Assembly: GCF_023228165.1 (NCBI RefSeq)
Contig: NZ_JALOBS010000002.1
Coordinates: 186,001 to 250,000, forward strand
Source of the DNA: Methylomonas sp.
GTDB lineage: Bacteria; Pseudomonadota; Gammaproteobacteria; Methylococcales; Methylomonadaceae
DNA: 64,000 nucleotides
Reading direction: 5' to 3'
The notes under the pieces were generated by a model that saw nothing but the letters and a program-made list of their open reading frames with translations, was not told the origin of the DNA and searched no databases. The translations under genes and the position numbers were made by a program. Each line of letters begins with the position of its first letter. Position 1 is the stretch's first letter. Shown here in pieces: positions 15,778 to 26,600 of this stretch.

Positions 15778-16800
15778 ATGTCCAAAACTTACGATGTTGC
15801 AGTTGTCGGCGCGACCGGCGCAGTCGGCGAAACCATGTTAGCCATATTGGAAGAACGTAATTTTCCGGTGGGTAAAGTTTACGCGCTAGCCAGCGAACGC
15901 TCGGCCGGCAAACGCATTCCGTTTAAAGGCGGCTCGCTGATAGTAGAAGATTTAGCCGGCTTCGATTTTTCTAAAGTGCAAATCGGCCTATTCTCGCCCG
16001 GCGCGTCCGTTTCGGCCGAATACGCCCCTAAAGCAGCGGCCGCCGGCTGCGTGGTGATCGACAATACCTCGCAGTTCCGTTATGACGACGACATTCCGCT
16101 GGTGGTACCGGAAGTTAATCCCGAAAAAGTCGCGGACTATAAAAATCGCGGCATTATCGCCAATCCGAATTGCTCCACCATCCAAATGCTGGTGGCATTG
16201 AAACCCATTTACGACGCGGCCGGCATCAGCCGCATCAACGTTGCCACTTATCAAGCGGTTTCAGGCACCGGCAAGGAAGCTATCGAGGAGTTGGCGACCC
16301 AAAGCGCCAATCTGCTGAACGCCAAACCAGTCGTACCTAGCGTGTATCCCAAACAAATCGCCTTCAACGTCTTGCCGCAAATCGATGTTTTTATGGAAAA
16401 CGGCTACACCAAGGAAGAAATGAAAATGGTTTGGGAAACTCGAAAAATCATGGGCGATGCCGATATATTGGTAAATCCCACCGCAGTGCGGGTTCCGGTA
16501 TTTTTCGGACACTCCGAAGCCGTACATATTGAAACCAAGCAAAAAATTTCCGCGGAACGGGTACGGGAGCTACTGTCGTCCGCTCCGGGCGTGACGGTAT
16601 TGGATGAGCGTGAGGATGGCGGCTATCCCACCGCGGTAACCGAGTCGTCCGGCCACGACGATGTTTATGTGGGCAGAATTCGCGAAGACATCTCCCATCC
16701 TAACGGCATAAACTTGTGGGTAGTGGGCGATAATGTCAGAAAGGGCGCAGCTTTGAACAGCGTGCAAATCGCCGAGGTGCTGGTAAAAAATTACATCTAG
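15778..16800 (+). CDS. asd: aspartate-semialdehyde dehydrogenase
   Basis: A 340-aa enzyme reducing aspartyl phosphate to aspartate semialdehyde for lysine, threonine, methionine and diaminopimelate synthesis. It has the Rossmann motif VVGATGAVGETM and the catalytic cysteine in NPNCSTIQM near residue 130. It is tightly linked to leuB and followed by fimV, the same asd-fimV order as in Pseudomonas. Confidence 0.97.
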   Translation: MSKTYDVAVVGATGAVGETMLAILEERNFPVGKVYALASERSAGKRIPFKGGSLIVEDLAGFDFSKVQIGLFSPGASVSAEYAPKAAAAGCVVIDNTSQFRYDDDIPLVVPEVNPEKVADYKNRGIIANPNCSTIQMLVALKPIYDAAGISRINVATYQAVSGTGKEAIEELATQSANLLNAKPVVPSVYPKQIAFNVLPQIDVFMENGYTKEEMKMVWETRKIMGDADILVNPTAVRVPVFFGHSEAVHIETKQKISAERVRELLSSAPGVTVLDEREDGGYPTAVTESSGHDDVYVGRIREDISHPNGINLWVVGDNVRKGAALNSVQIAEVLVKNYI

Positions 16801-16870
16801 TCTAAGATTAGCAAGCGTCTTTAATGAGTCGGACAATATGCATCTGATTGATCGTGCCGAGGTAATCCCA

Positions 16871-19639
16871 GTGAAGGAAAAGAATGTGAAGCACTTAACT
16901 AAAACTTTAGCGGTTGTATCGTTGCTGGCACCGATGAGCGCGCAACCGTTGGGTATCGGTGACATTGAGCTGCATTCCGCCCTGAATCAAAAGCTTAATG
17001 CGGAAATCCATCTGCGTTTGGCGGCGGGCGAAAACCCCGCCGATGTTTCCGTAAAACTGGCGCCTCCGGAAAAATTCGATCAGGCAGGCGTTCCCTGGAA
17101 CTACTTCTTATCTAAAATCAAATTCAATCCTGTCGTACAGGCTAATGGTTCCATTGTGGTCAAAATCACATCTCGCGAACCCTTAACCGAACCGTTTTTA
17201 GATTTTCTGCTTGAGGTTTCTTGGCCGCAAGGTAGCCAATACCGCGAATTTACCGTTTTGGTCGACCCACCGGAAGCCTACCGGGCCCCCGTCACCCCCA
17301 GCACCTTCAATGCCGATTACCGTGTAGAACCGCTTGAAGACTATTCAAGACCGGCGCGCAAAACTCAAACCGGTAGAAAAAGCGTCCGCCAGGTGCGGGC
17401 AGCGGCCAATATCACACCGCAGACGCCGACCAGCGGCGAATACGGCCCGGTTCAAACCGCCGACACTTTGTGGCGTATAGCCGATCAACTTGGTAATGAA
17501 CGCGGCGTACCGACAAACCAAATGATGGCGGCACTGTTTAGAGCCAATCCGGACGCCTTCAACCGAGGCAATATAGACTCGCTAAAGGCAGGTGCGGTAT
17601 TAAAAATCCCGGCAACCGATGCCATTTTGCAATCCTCCGGCGAGCGCAAACCGACCCGTAAAACGTCTAAGCCAACCACGGATTCCGTTGCCGCCAATAA
17701 AGCCCTGGAATTAATCGCTCCTACCGAAGCCAAAATCACCGAAAACACCAGTCCCGTCGGACAGGTCAAACCCGGACAAGAGCAGGGCGAAAGCCCGGCA
17801 AGCGGCGAAGGCGCCAGCGGTGCTACATCCGACGGCAAGGATCTTGAGCTGCAAAGCCGCATCGATCGGCTCGAACAACAGCTAAACATGATGCAACAAT
17901 TGCTGGCGTTGAAAGACCAGCAATTGGCTGCTCTGCAAAGCAACGACCAGCAAGCAGCACAACAGGCCGCCGAAAGCGCCCAAAAATTACCAACCCAACA
18001 AACGGAGCCAGTCGAACCGGAAGCGACCGCTCAACCCGAGACTGTTCCACCTCTTGAGGAATCAACCCCCGCTGGAGTAACACCTCAACCACCAGCAGAA
18101 GTCAAACCGACACCGCCAGCCGTTGAAGCTCCCAAACAGGTCAAACCCGTCCCGCCGCCTCCACCGCCGCCGGTTGACGAGGAGAGCTTCTTTTCTTCAT
18201 CGACCTATTCAATGGCGATTGGCGGATTGAGCTTGGGCATTATTGGCTTACTGGGCTGGTTATTATGGCGAAAACGTAAAATTGAGAGCCAAACCAACAC
18301 CGAAAGCATGTTTGCCTCGGCCAGCCAGATCAGAATGCCGGATTCAGACAGCAGCCTGTCGGTTCCAGTCATGGATATCAACAGCACCGGCGCTTACGAT
18401 GTCGGCACCGTCGGTGAAAGCTCGTTTATCAGCGACTTCACACCCAGCGATTTCGAAGCGTTCGACACCGATCAAAGCGATATCGACCCCATGTCGGAAG
18501 CGGATGTGTATTTAGCTTATGGCCGTTACCAACAAGCCGAAGATTTAATTCGCCAGGCGATTAAAGAGCAACCGGATAAAGACGATTACAAGCTCAAGCT
18601 GCTTGAAATTTTTTATGCCAATGAAAATAAAGAGCGCTTCGCCGAATACACGCAAGAACTGGCCGAGGCAGGCAAAAACGCCGATCGTTCGTTCTGGAAC
18701 AAAGTCTCGGACATGGCCAAGGAAATTATTCCGGAATCGACTTTATTCGGCGGTCTGGCAACGGCTGTCAATCAAAAGTCACCCCAATCGCCAGCGGCAC
18801 AGCCTCATGATGTACAGTCCAGCCAACCGGCGAATTTTGAAACCGACGATGATGATTTTAACTTTGAAGCCGCATCAACCAACGATGACTTGATTGATCT
18901 GAAAGCCCCCACGCTGCCGGATATGGAATTAATGGATGAGATTAATTCCGAATTGGCCGAAATGCAATTAACCCTCCCGGACGATGAATCCGACAACAGT
19001 AGTCTGGATTTCGATCTCAGCTCATTCGATAAACCGACGAATAAGGCAGAAGCAACGGATCAGCCTATTGAGCCGGTCGCAGACATCGAATCGATCGATT
19101 TCGATTTAAGCGGGTTAAGCGATAGCGGCACGGAAGCAACTGAAGACGCGGACGGCAAGGCCAGCGCTACCTTAGAAAGCTTCGATTTCAATTTTGATCT
19201 CGATTCGACACCGTCAGCAGCAGACAAGGCAAGCGACGGCGAAGCACCTGCCAAAAGCGATGAGCCGCTGGACATGGCCAGTCTGGAAAGCTTTGAATTC
19301 CCTGAGTTCGGCGAAGATGAACCCGAAGAAAAACCAGCTCCAGCTGCAACCCCAGCTCCCGCCGAACCTTTAAGTGAGGCGGTTTCCGAAAGCGCCGATG
19401 AATTCGACTTTAACTTCGACTTTGAAACCCTCGGCGGCGAAAGCATTGATGATGATATTGATTTTGGCGTCTCCGATCTGACCGATATGGATGAGTTTGA
19501 AACCAAAATCGACTTGGCGAAAGCCTACATCGACATGGGCGATGCCGAGGCGGCCAAATCCATTGCGACGGAAGTCTTGGAAAAAGGCACGCCCGAACAA
19601 AAACAAGCCGCGCAAGCTTTGCTTGACGAGCTGAAATAA
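16871..19639 (+). CDS. fimV: FimV-like peptidoglycan-binding pilus/motility hub protein
   Basis: An inner-membrane protein of about 922 residues. FimV helps assemble the type IV pilus secretin and activates cAMP signalling in Pseudomonas. Order: signal peptide (LAVVSLLAPMSA), N-terminal FimV domain (GIGDIELHSALNQKLNAEI), LysM-like region near residue 200, coiled coil rich in Q near 345, proline-rich stretch, one transmembrane helix (AIGGLSLGIIGLLGWLLW), very acidic cytoplasmic part, and the C-terminal TPR domain (KIDLAKAYIDMGD). I prefer GTG 16871 with GAGG upstream; an in-frame ATG at 16838 would add 11 residues before the signal. Confidence 0.92.
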   Translation: MKEKNVKHLTKTLAVVSLLAPMSAQPLGIGDIELHSALNQKLNAEIHLRLAAGENPADVSVKLAPPEKFDQAGVPWNYFLSKIKFNPVVQANGSIVVKITSREPLTEPFLDFLLEVSWPQGSQYREFTVLVDPPEAYRAPVTPSTFNADYRVEPLEDYSRPARKTQTGRKSVRQVRAAANITPQTPTSGEYGPVQTADTLWRIADQLGNERGVPTNQMMAALFRANPDAFNRGNIDSLKAGAVLKIPATDAILQSSGERKPTRKTSKPTTDSVAANKALELIAPTEAKITENTSPVGQVKPGQEQGESPASGEGASGATSDGKDLELQSRIDRLEQQLNMMQQLLALKDQQLAALQSNDQQAAQQAAESAQKLPTQQTEPVEPEATAQPETVPPLEESTPAGVTPQPPAEVKPTPPAVEAPKQVKPVPPPPPPPVDEESFFSSSTYSMAIGGLSLGIIGLLGWLLWRKRKIESQTNTESMFASASQIRMPDSDSSLSVPVMDINSTGAYDVGTVGESSFISDFTPSDFEAFDTDQSDIDPMSEADVYLAYGRYQQAEDLIRQAIKEQPDKDDYKLKLLEIFYANENKERFAEYTQELAEAGKNADRSFWNKVSDMAKEIIPESTLFGGLATAVNQKSPQSPAAQPHDVQSSQPANFETDDDDFNFEAASTNDDLIDLKAPTLPDMELMDEINSELAEMQLTLPDDESDNSSLDFDLSSFDKPTNKAEATDQPIEPVADIESIDFDLSGLSDSGTEATEDADGKASATLESFDFNFDLDSTPSAADKASDGEAPAKSDEPLDMASLESFEFPEFGEDEPEEKPAPAATPAPAEPLSEAVSESADEFDFNFDFETLGGESIDDDIDFGVSDLTDMDEFETKIDLAKAYIDMGDAEAAKSIATEVLEKGTPEQKQAAQALLDELK

Positions 19640-19660
19640 CCGCTATATTCGATTATCTAT

Positions 19661-19690
19661 CGATCTGCTTGAGTTAAATCAAGCAGATCG
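19661..19690. terminator. 12-bp perfect hairpin between convergent fimV and glcF
   Basis: CGATCTGCTTGA and TCAAGCAGATCG flank a 6-base loop. Position 22 bases after the fimV stop and 29 bases beyond the glcF stop suits a shared transcription end. No long T-run follows on either strand, so termination may be weak or Rho-assisted. Confidence 0.55.
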
Positions 19691-19718
19691 TCTTCAGGTT
19701 TTCCCGGCTGAACATTCA

Positions 19719-20924
19719 TCATTGGCCGACCAATAGTTCAATCCAATGCACAACCGGCAGATCCGACTTTTCCTGCAATTGCAACCAGCAGCCAATATTG
19801 GCCGTAGCAATCAATTCGGGTTGATCCGCTTGTAACGCTTGGATTTTAGCCTGCTGCAACAGCCCCGACAGCTCGGGTTGCAACAAAGCATAACTGCCCG
19901 CCGAACCACAACATAAATGCCCATCGGCAACCTGAGTCAGCTTAAATCCCAACTTTATCAACAACCTTTCAACTTCACCGCTCAGCCGTTGTCCATGTTG
20001 CAGGGTACAGGGCGAATGAAAAGCGATCCGGCGGGGTGCGGCGGTAAAGGCCGTCAAATCCTCGGCCAGCAAGATTTCGCCAATATCCTTAGCCAAGCCT
20101 GAAATATGCGCGGCCTTCCGAGCGTAGGAGGGGTCGTGCTGTAATAACACCCCATATTCCTTAACGGTTACACCGCAACCACTCGCGGTCAAGACTATCG
20201 CCTCAACGCCGTTTTCGACCGCCGGCCACCAGGCATCGATGAGCCGTCGCATGCTATCCAGACCGCCTTGCTGATCGTTCAAATGATATGCCAACGCGCC
20301 GCAACACCCCGTGGAGGGAAGATCGACTACACTAATGCCTAACTGATCCAGCACCTTTGCCGCTGCGGCGTTAATTCGCGGCGCCAGAGCCGGCTGTACG
20401 CAACCTTCCAATAACAGCATACGCCGCTGATGCCGCTTGGCAGGCCTCGCGCCGGCTGCTTGCAAAAGCGGCAGCTTGCGTTTAACCCGTGCCGGCAACA
20501 AGGGACGGCATAGTCTTGCCATGACCAACAACCCGGCAAATCGCTGCGGAAAAGGCAAACAAAACAACATCAATTGTCGAAGCAGACGCTGATGCCAGCG
20601 GCGCGGCACCTGTTGTTCGACCAAATTCCGGCCGATATCCAACAAGCGCCCATATTCAACCCCGGAAGGACAGCTGGTTTCGCAGGCCCTGCAAGTCAGG
20701 CACCGGTCCAAGTGCAGCTGGCTGGCGCGGGTTGCGCGATTACCCTCCAAGACCTGCTTTATCAGATAAATCCGCCCGCGCGGCCCATCCAGTTCATCGC
20801 CCAATAATTGATAGGTTGGACAGCTGGCATTACAAAATCCGCAATGCACGCAATGCCGTAAAATAGCCTCGGCCTGTTGCCCCCGTGGGCTGGATTTAAT
20901 GAAATCGGCGAGTTGGGTTTGCAT
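19719..20924 (-). CDS. glcF: glycolate oxidase iron-sulfur subunit GlcF
   Basis: A 401-aa subunit that carries electrons from the flavin subunits toward the respiratory chain. Two [4Fe-4S] ferredoxin motifs occur near residues 26-40 (CVHCGFCNASCP) and 74-86 (CLTCRACETSCP), followed by two CCG domains (STGCCGAL and HLCCGSAGS). It is last in the glcD-glcE-glcF transcript, 3 bases after glcE. Glycolate oxidation here could remove 2-phosphoglycolate-derived glycolate. Confidence 0.93.
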   Translation of the reverse strand: MQTQLADFIKSSPRGQQAEAILRHCVHCGFCNASCPTYQLLGDELDGPRGRIYLIKQVLEGNRATRASQLHLDRCLTCRACETSCPSGVEYGRLLDIGRNLVEQQVPRRWHQRLLRQLMLFCLPFPQRFAGLLVMARLCRPLLPARVKRKLPLLQAAGARPAKRHQRRMLLLEGCVQPALAPRINAAAAKVLDQLGISVVDLPSTGCCGALAYHLNDQQGGLDSMRRLIDAWWPAVENGVEAIVLTASGCGVTVKEYGVLLQHDPSYARKAAHISGLAKDIGEILLAEDLTAFTAAPRRIAFHSPCTLQHGQRLSGEVERLLIKLGFKLTQVADGHLCCGSAGSYALLQPELSGLLQQAKIQALQADQPELIATANIGCWLQLQEKSDLPVVHWIELLVGQ

Positions 20925-20927
20925 GCG

Positions 20928-21983
20928 TCAGGAAAATAGCCGACCGGGATTAAATACGCTTAACGGGTCGAATGCCAAACGAATGTTTTGTTGCAAACCC
21001 AGCAAATCGCTATCCAGCCGCAACCAATCGGATTTATCCTCACCGCGATAACAAATCGCGTGACCGCCATGCGCCGCCGCCGCGGCATGAATCGCTGCAG
21101 CAGGCATATCGGTATTTAGCCAACGCAAGGCCCCGCCCCAATCCAGCAAACCACGCCCAACCAAATCCAAAGGCGCGGTTGCGGGCGCCACGCTGATGCG
21201 CCACAAGGTACCGGGTAATTGAAAAAAACCTATGCGCTGTTCGCGTAAGTCATGCCAAAACCTATCGCCGGCCGGATCGGCGTCACCCGCCAGTTGTTTG
21301 GCGACGGCTGTTAGGGCCGTCTCGGCACCGGACAATCTGATCCGCAGATACTCACCATCGTAAGCGCTGCCGGAAAGCGGCCAGGGTTGCCCGGATAATT
21401 GCTGCATTCTGCTTAAAGCCTGCTGCTCCGTACACGCACAAGCTAGGGTCAAATCGGTTTCAGGCACGGGTAATACACGTAGAGACGCTTCCAGTAACAC
21501 CCCTGTCGTACCCAAGGCCCCCACCATCAAGCGCGACACATCGAACCCGGCCACGTTTTTCATTACGCGCCCGCCGAAATTTAGTATCTGCCCGCGCCCG
21601 TTAATGATTTTACATCCCAGCATGAAGTCGCGAGCGCTGCCGGCAAAAGGCCGTCTCGGCCCGGAGAAGCCGCATGCCAACGTGCCGCCCAACGTCGCTT
21701 GACCGGTATAATCCGGCGGCTCAAACCCCAGCATTTGCCGATGACCGGCCAACAACTCGGCGATATCCGCTATACGGCTACCCGCCCGTGCTGTAATAAC
21801 CTGTTCGCTGGGCTGGTAATCGATCACTCCGCAGTGATCAGCTGTGTTTAACCAGGCTTCGGCCGCGCAATGTCCGCCGTAAAATGCCTTGCTGTCGCCG
21901 CCGACAATACGTAAAGCACCGCCGGTTTCGACCGCCTGCAACACCTGTTGTTGTAATTGAGTACCGATATCCAGATCGTGCAT
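20928..21983 (-). CDS. glcE: glycolate oxidase FAD-binding subunit GlcE
   Basis: A 351-aa FAD-binding type 4 (PCMH) protein paired with GlcD. The frame is open further upstream, but ATG 21983 (MHDLDIGTQLQQQVLQAV) forms a TAATG overlap with the glcD stop and gives the usual length. LGGTLACGFSGPRRP and GRVMKNVAGFDVSRLMVGALGT are typical of GlcE. The C-terminus (AFDPLSVFNPGRLF) matches the end of related flavin oxidases. Confidence 0.92.
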   Translation of the reverse strand: MHDLDIGTQLQQQVLQAVETGGALRIVGGDSKAFYGGHCAAEAWLNTADHCGVIDYQPSEQVITARAGSRIADIAELLAGHRQMLGFEPPDYTGQATLGGTLACGFSGPRRPFAGSARDFMLGCKIINGRGQILNFGGRVMKNVAGFDVSRLMVGALGTTGVLLEASLRVLPVPETDLTLACACTEQQALSRMQQLSGQPWPLSGSAYDGEYLRIRLSGAETALTAVAKQLAGDADPAGDRFWHDLREQRIGFFQLPGTLWRISVAPATAPLDLVGRGLLDWGGALRWLNTDMPAAAIHAAAAAHGGHAICYRGEDKSDWLRLDSDLLGLQQNIRLAFDPLSVFNPGRLFS

Positions 21984-23440
21984 TAAAACCGTTCCAATTC
22001 CGGGTGCGGCAGTTGACCGTGATGCACATGCAGATGCCCCAGCTCGGCGCATCGATGCAGGGTCGGAATGGCTTTACCGGGGTTGAGCAAGCCAAAGGGG
22101 TCGAATGCCCGCTTAAGCCGATGAAACTGCGCCAGTTCGGCCGCCTGAAACTGCACGCACATCTGCGCCAACTTTTCGTGACCGACGCCGTGCTCGCCGG
22201 TAATGGTGCCGCCTACCGCCACGCACAGTTCCAGGATCTGGCCACCCAGCACCTCGGCTTTTTCGAAATCACCCCGTATGCGCGCGTCGTATAAAATCAA
22301 CGGATGCAAATTGCCGTCACCGGCGTGAAATACATTTACCACACTCAAACCGCACGCTTCGGCCATGGCGCTAATCCGTTGCAATACGCACGCAAGCTGT
22401 TTGCGTGGGATGGTGCCGTCCATGCAATAGTAATCGCTGGCGATGCGGCCGACCGCCGGAAATGCCGATTTGCGGCCGGCCCAAAAGCGTCTACGTTCCG
22501 GTTCGTCACTGGCGGTCCGAATCTCGACCGCCGCATTGTGTTGCAATATGCCAATGGCACGCTGGCTGTCCGCCGCCACCTGCTCCGGCATACCGTCCAG
22601 TTCGCACAATAAAATGGCCGCGGCATTCACCGGATAACCGGCGTGCACGAACGCTTCGGTAGCCCTGATAGCGGCGTTATCCATTAATTCCAATCCGGCC
22701 GGCGTTAAGCCGTCGGCAATTAGCGCCGCAACCGCCGCGCCGGCCTGCTCCACGCTGGCAAAAGCCGCCAACAACACCTGGGTTTGCGGCTGCAGCGGCA
22801 ACAGCCGCACGGTAATTTCAACCACCACGCCGAGTAATCCCTCGGAACCTATAGCCAAAGCCAATAAGTCATAGCCCGGCATATCCAGCCCGCTGCCGCC
22901 CAAAGTCAATAACCGGCCTTCCAATGTGACTAACTTGATTTGCAACACGTTATGCACCGTCAAACCGTATTTCAGACAATGCACGCCACCGGCATTTTCG
23001 GCCACGTTACCGCCTATGCTGCAGGCAATTTGCGAGGAAGGATCCGGGGCGTAATATAAACCGTAAGGTTTGGCCGCTGCGGAAATAGCCAGATTGCGCA
23101 CGCCAGGCTGCAATGTGGCGGAACAGTTTAACGGGTCGACCGCCAGAATCCGGTTCATTTTACTCAGACCCAAGACGATTCCGCCGCTTACCGGCAAGGC
23201 ACCACCTGAAAGCCCCGTGCCCGCGCCTCTGGCCACCACCGGAATGCTATGCTGGTTACACAGTTTCAACAGCGCCCGCACCTGCGCGACAGAGTCCGGC
23301 AACACCACCAAATCCGGCACTTGGCGATAAGCGGACAAGGCGTCGCATTCGTACACCCGCAGGGATTCCGGGTCGGAAATCACTTGACGATTCCCGAGCA
23401 AGACTCGGCATTGCTGAACAAATGCGGCTGATAACGGCAT
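21983..23440 (-). CDS. glcD: glycolate oxidase catalytic FAD subunit GlcD
   Basis: A 485-aa flavoprotein oxidising glycolate to glyoxylate. The FAD-binding part shows ARGAGTGLSGGALP near residue 70 and ACSIGGNVAENAGGVHCLKYG near residue 135. The C-terminal catalytic domain has HAGDGNLHP and TGEHGVG. The last residues (LHRCAELGHLHVHHGQLPH) are histidine-rich. It is the first gene of glcDEF. Its leader, upstream of 23440, contains a hairpin at 23486-23509 of unknown meaning. Confidence 0.95.
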   Translation of the reverse strand: MPLSAAFVQQCRVLLGNRQVISDPESLRVYECDALSAYRQVPDLVVLPDSVAQVRALLKLCNQHSIPVVARGAGTGLSGGALPVSGGIVLGLSKMNRILAVDPLNCSATLQPGVRNLAISAAAKPYGLYYAPDPSSQIACSIGGNVAENAGGVHCLKYGLTVHNVLQIKLVTLEGRLLTLGGSGLDMPGYDLLALAIGSEGLLGVVVEITVRLLPLQPQTQVLLAAFASVEQAGAAVAALIADGLTPAGLELMDNAAIRATEAFVHAGYPVNAAAILLCELDGMPEQVAADSQRAIGILQHNAAVEIRTASDEPERRRFWAGRKSAFPAVGRIASDYYCMDGTIPRKQLACVLQRISAMAEACGLSVVNVFHAGDGNLHPLILYDARIRGDFEKAEVLGGQILELCVAVGGTITGEHGVGHEKLAQMCVQFQAAELAQFHRLKRAFDPFGLLNPGKAIPTLHRCAELGHLHVHHGQLPHPELERF

Positions 23441-23553
23441 GCTAATTCTACGAAGAACGCTACTAAATGATAGCTTACGGGCTAAGCTTACCCCAAGCCG
23501 GGGATAAGCCGAAAATATTCCGAAAAACGATATAAAACCAATGCGGTTTGTTT

Positions 23554-23582
23554 TTGTTTAGCAAAATCCCATCGTGTATCAT
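23554..23582 (+). promoter_or_regulatory. candidate promoter for sbcC
   Basis: TTGTTT (23554-23559) and TATCAT (23577-23582) are 17 bases apart in the AT-rich gap between divergent glcD and sbcC, about 100 bases before the sbcC ATG. Confidence 0.35.
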
Positions 23583-23683
23583 GACAGGTTAACGGTTGAA
23601 CCCCGAACAGGTTATTTTTGGGCAGCACGATCTGCCGCAGCCGCAAGACAAAGCCCAATAAATGCCAGATAAATCATAAATTT

Positions 23684-26600
23684 ATGAAAATTCTTAATAT
23701 TTTTTTCAAAAACATCAATTCTCTGGAAGGCGAAGGGCGAATTTATTTCGATCAAGGCCCGATTGCCGATAGCGGGGTTTTTGCCATTACCGGCCCTAAC
23801 GGCTCCGGCAAATCCAGCATATTGGATGTGATCACCCTGGGCCTGTACGGCGAAACATTCCGTTTCGATAAACCGGCCGCCCACGTAATGACCAAACAGA
23901 CCGATGAATGTTTTGCACAAGTTGAATTTGCCTTGGGAGAAGATAAATATCGCTCGACTTGGCAGGCGAAACGTAGCGATACCACGGAGAACGCGATTAC
24001 GCTGTTACCGAAAATGACCCTTACCCGCCTGAACGGTCAAGAATTATTACTGGCGGAGACCCCCAATCAGGTCCGCCATCGTATAGCCGAGCTGACCGGC
24101 ATGGATTTTCATAAATTCAGCAAATCCATCGTGTTGCCGCAGGGCGATTTTGCCGCCTTCCTGAATGCGCTGGACAGCGAACGCATGGACATTCTGGAAA
24201 AAATCAGCGGCACCAATCTTTATGCCGATTATCGTCAGCAAACCGAAGCTCGGTTCAATCAGGCTCAAACCCGTTTGACCCAATTACAACAGGATATCGG
24301 CAGCCTGCCTCTGTTAAGCCCGGAAGCACTGGAAGCCGCCGCGCACGATCTGGAGGATTTCAAGGAACAAGTGGCGGAATTCAAACAGCAGCAAACACAA
24401 ACCCGGCAACAGCTGGCCGGCCTGCAGAACGTAGCCGAGCTGGAAGATAAGCAACAAAGGCTGCACGGTCAACAGCAAGGCTTGCTGAAAAAAATTCAGG
24501 AATATCAGCTCGATTTACAACGCATTGCCGACAATCAGCAGGTGTTGCAATTTCGCACGGAAGTCGCGTTGTTGGATAGTAAACAGGCCTTGATCGAACA
24601 AAACCAAGCCACTTTGGACAATTACCGCAACGAGTTGTCCATGTTGCAAAATCAGCTAGGCACACAAGCCAGTCCGCAAACTTTGCCCGTTTCGGAAAAA
24701 TCGCTGAGCGAACAAAAACAAGCCGTAGACGCACTCAAATTATCGCTTAGCGAATTGAAGCTGGAATTACCGCGACAGCGGGACCTGGCGCGATCCATAC
24801 AGCAACAGCTGACTGACAATCAATCCAGCTTAGCGGAAATAGAGCGCTGGTTTCAGGCCCATCAAGCCGATGCCAGCCTACTGGATGACTTTCCCGACGT
24901 GGTCCGTTTACGTAAACTCAGAGCCGAACGCATCGAGTTAAGCGGAAAACAGAAATCCCAGGCCGGTTGGACCAAAAATATCACCGCCTCGCTGAAAAAA
25001 AACAAGTCCGCCCTGCAATCCACCCAGGAAGATTTAACCGACCTAAAAGCGCAGATTGAAACCGATCAACAGACTTTACTCGATATTGCCCAAAACAGAA
25101 GCTTAGAGCAACTGCAGGAATTGCAGCAGGAACAACAGGCGCGCGTCATCGACCTACAGGAGTTATTATCGTTGGCCGGCGTGACAGCCAAACTCAGCGA
25201 CCGAGGCCTGCTAGGCTGGCTGGGCATCAAAAAACGCACAGATATCGCACCCAATATCGATGAACTGCAAGCCCGGCTAGATGAGCTTACCCAGGAAATG
25301 AGCCGGGAAGAAAACATTATCAAAGTGCTCGAACAAGCACTGCGGAATGAAGCGCTGATCAAAAAAATGACTGCCGACCGCGCCAAGCTGGTCGATGGCA
25401 AACCGTGCTATTTATGCGGCTCGACAACCCATCCGTTCGTACTGAAACCGCCGGTTTTTACTGACGCCAAAGCGGCATTGGTGGATCAACGCGGTAAGAT
25501 ACAAGCACTAAAATCGGCTATCGATATCGCCGCCACTAAATTGAAAACCGCACAAAAATTCGACTCGCAACAATCGACTAAACAGCAGCGCCTGCAACAA
25601 ATGCATTCGCAATGGACCACCCTGGCCAATCGCCTGAATATCATGCGCGACGGCATGGATATCGATAATTTAGCGCTGCAAAAACACTTGCTGGCACAAG
25701 ATACCGAAGAGCTGAACAAAGTCAACAATTTGGTAAAACAGTACGCCCAGTTACAACGCAATATTGCCAAAATGACGACCGAGATTGCCAGTAAACAAAA
25801 CACCCAAGAACGGCTGACCAAAATGGTCCATGATCTGGAAACCGAATGGGCCAATCGCCCCCCCGAGTTCGATGAGATTGAACAACGCTATGCAACCTGC
25901 GAAGCCGCGGAAAAAGCCCTGATCGAAAAACTGGAAACCCAGTTGAGAAAGTTGGGCGAGAAGCTACCCGGCAAAGGCAAGGAAAACGCCTTGTTCGACC
26001 GACTGAATAGCCGACGCCAGGATTATCAGGTCTATCTGTTGCGCCAGGAAGGACTACAAAAAGAGATCTCGGCCCTCAACCAGCAACTGCAAGACTGCGA
26101 AAGTAAAATGGCTCATTATCAGGCGCAGATCAGCAGTAACACCACAAGCTTGGGCCAACAGGAACACCTCAGTCTGCAGATCGCCATCATCGAAAAACAA
26201 AAATTGATAGTCGACCAGGAGCAGCAATTACGCATCTCGCAGATTGAATACAAAACCATTCTACAAACCCTCGGCGACAGAATGGCCGACACCGCGTTTA
26301 CCACGGTAGACGAAATCCGCGATATCATGCATTTGATCGCCCGGGAAACCGACATTCGGCAACAGCTGGATTCAGATCAGTCAAAACTGGCGGAGCTCGA
26401 ACTTCAAGTACAACAACTTGCCAGCACGCTAGACACTGAAAGGACGACGGCATTAGCCCATAAGCAGACTGAACCGGAGATTCAGCAAGCGCTCAAGCGG
26501 ATTACCCAACAACTGGATATTGCCGAACAGGAAGTGCAAGCCCTGGAAAACAAACTGGCCAAGCAACAACAATATCGGGAAAAACATCAAACCTTGCACG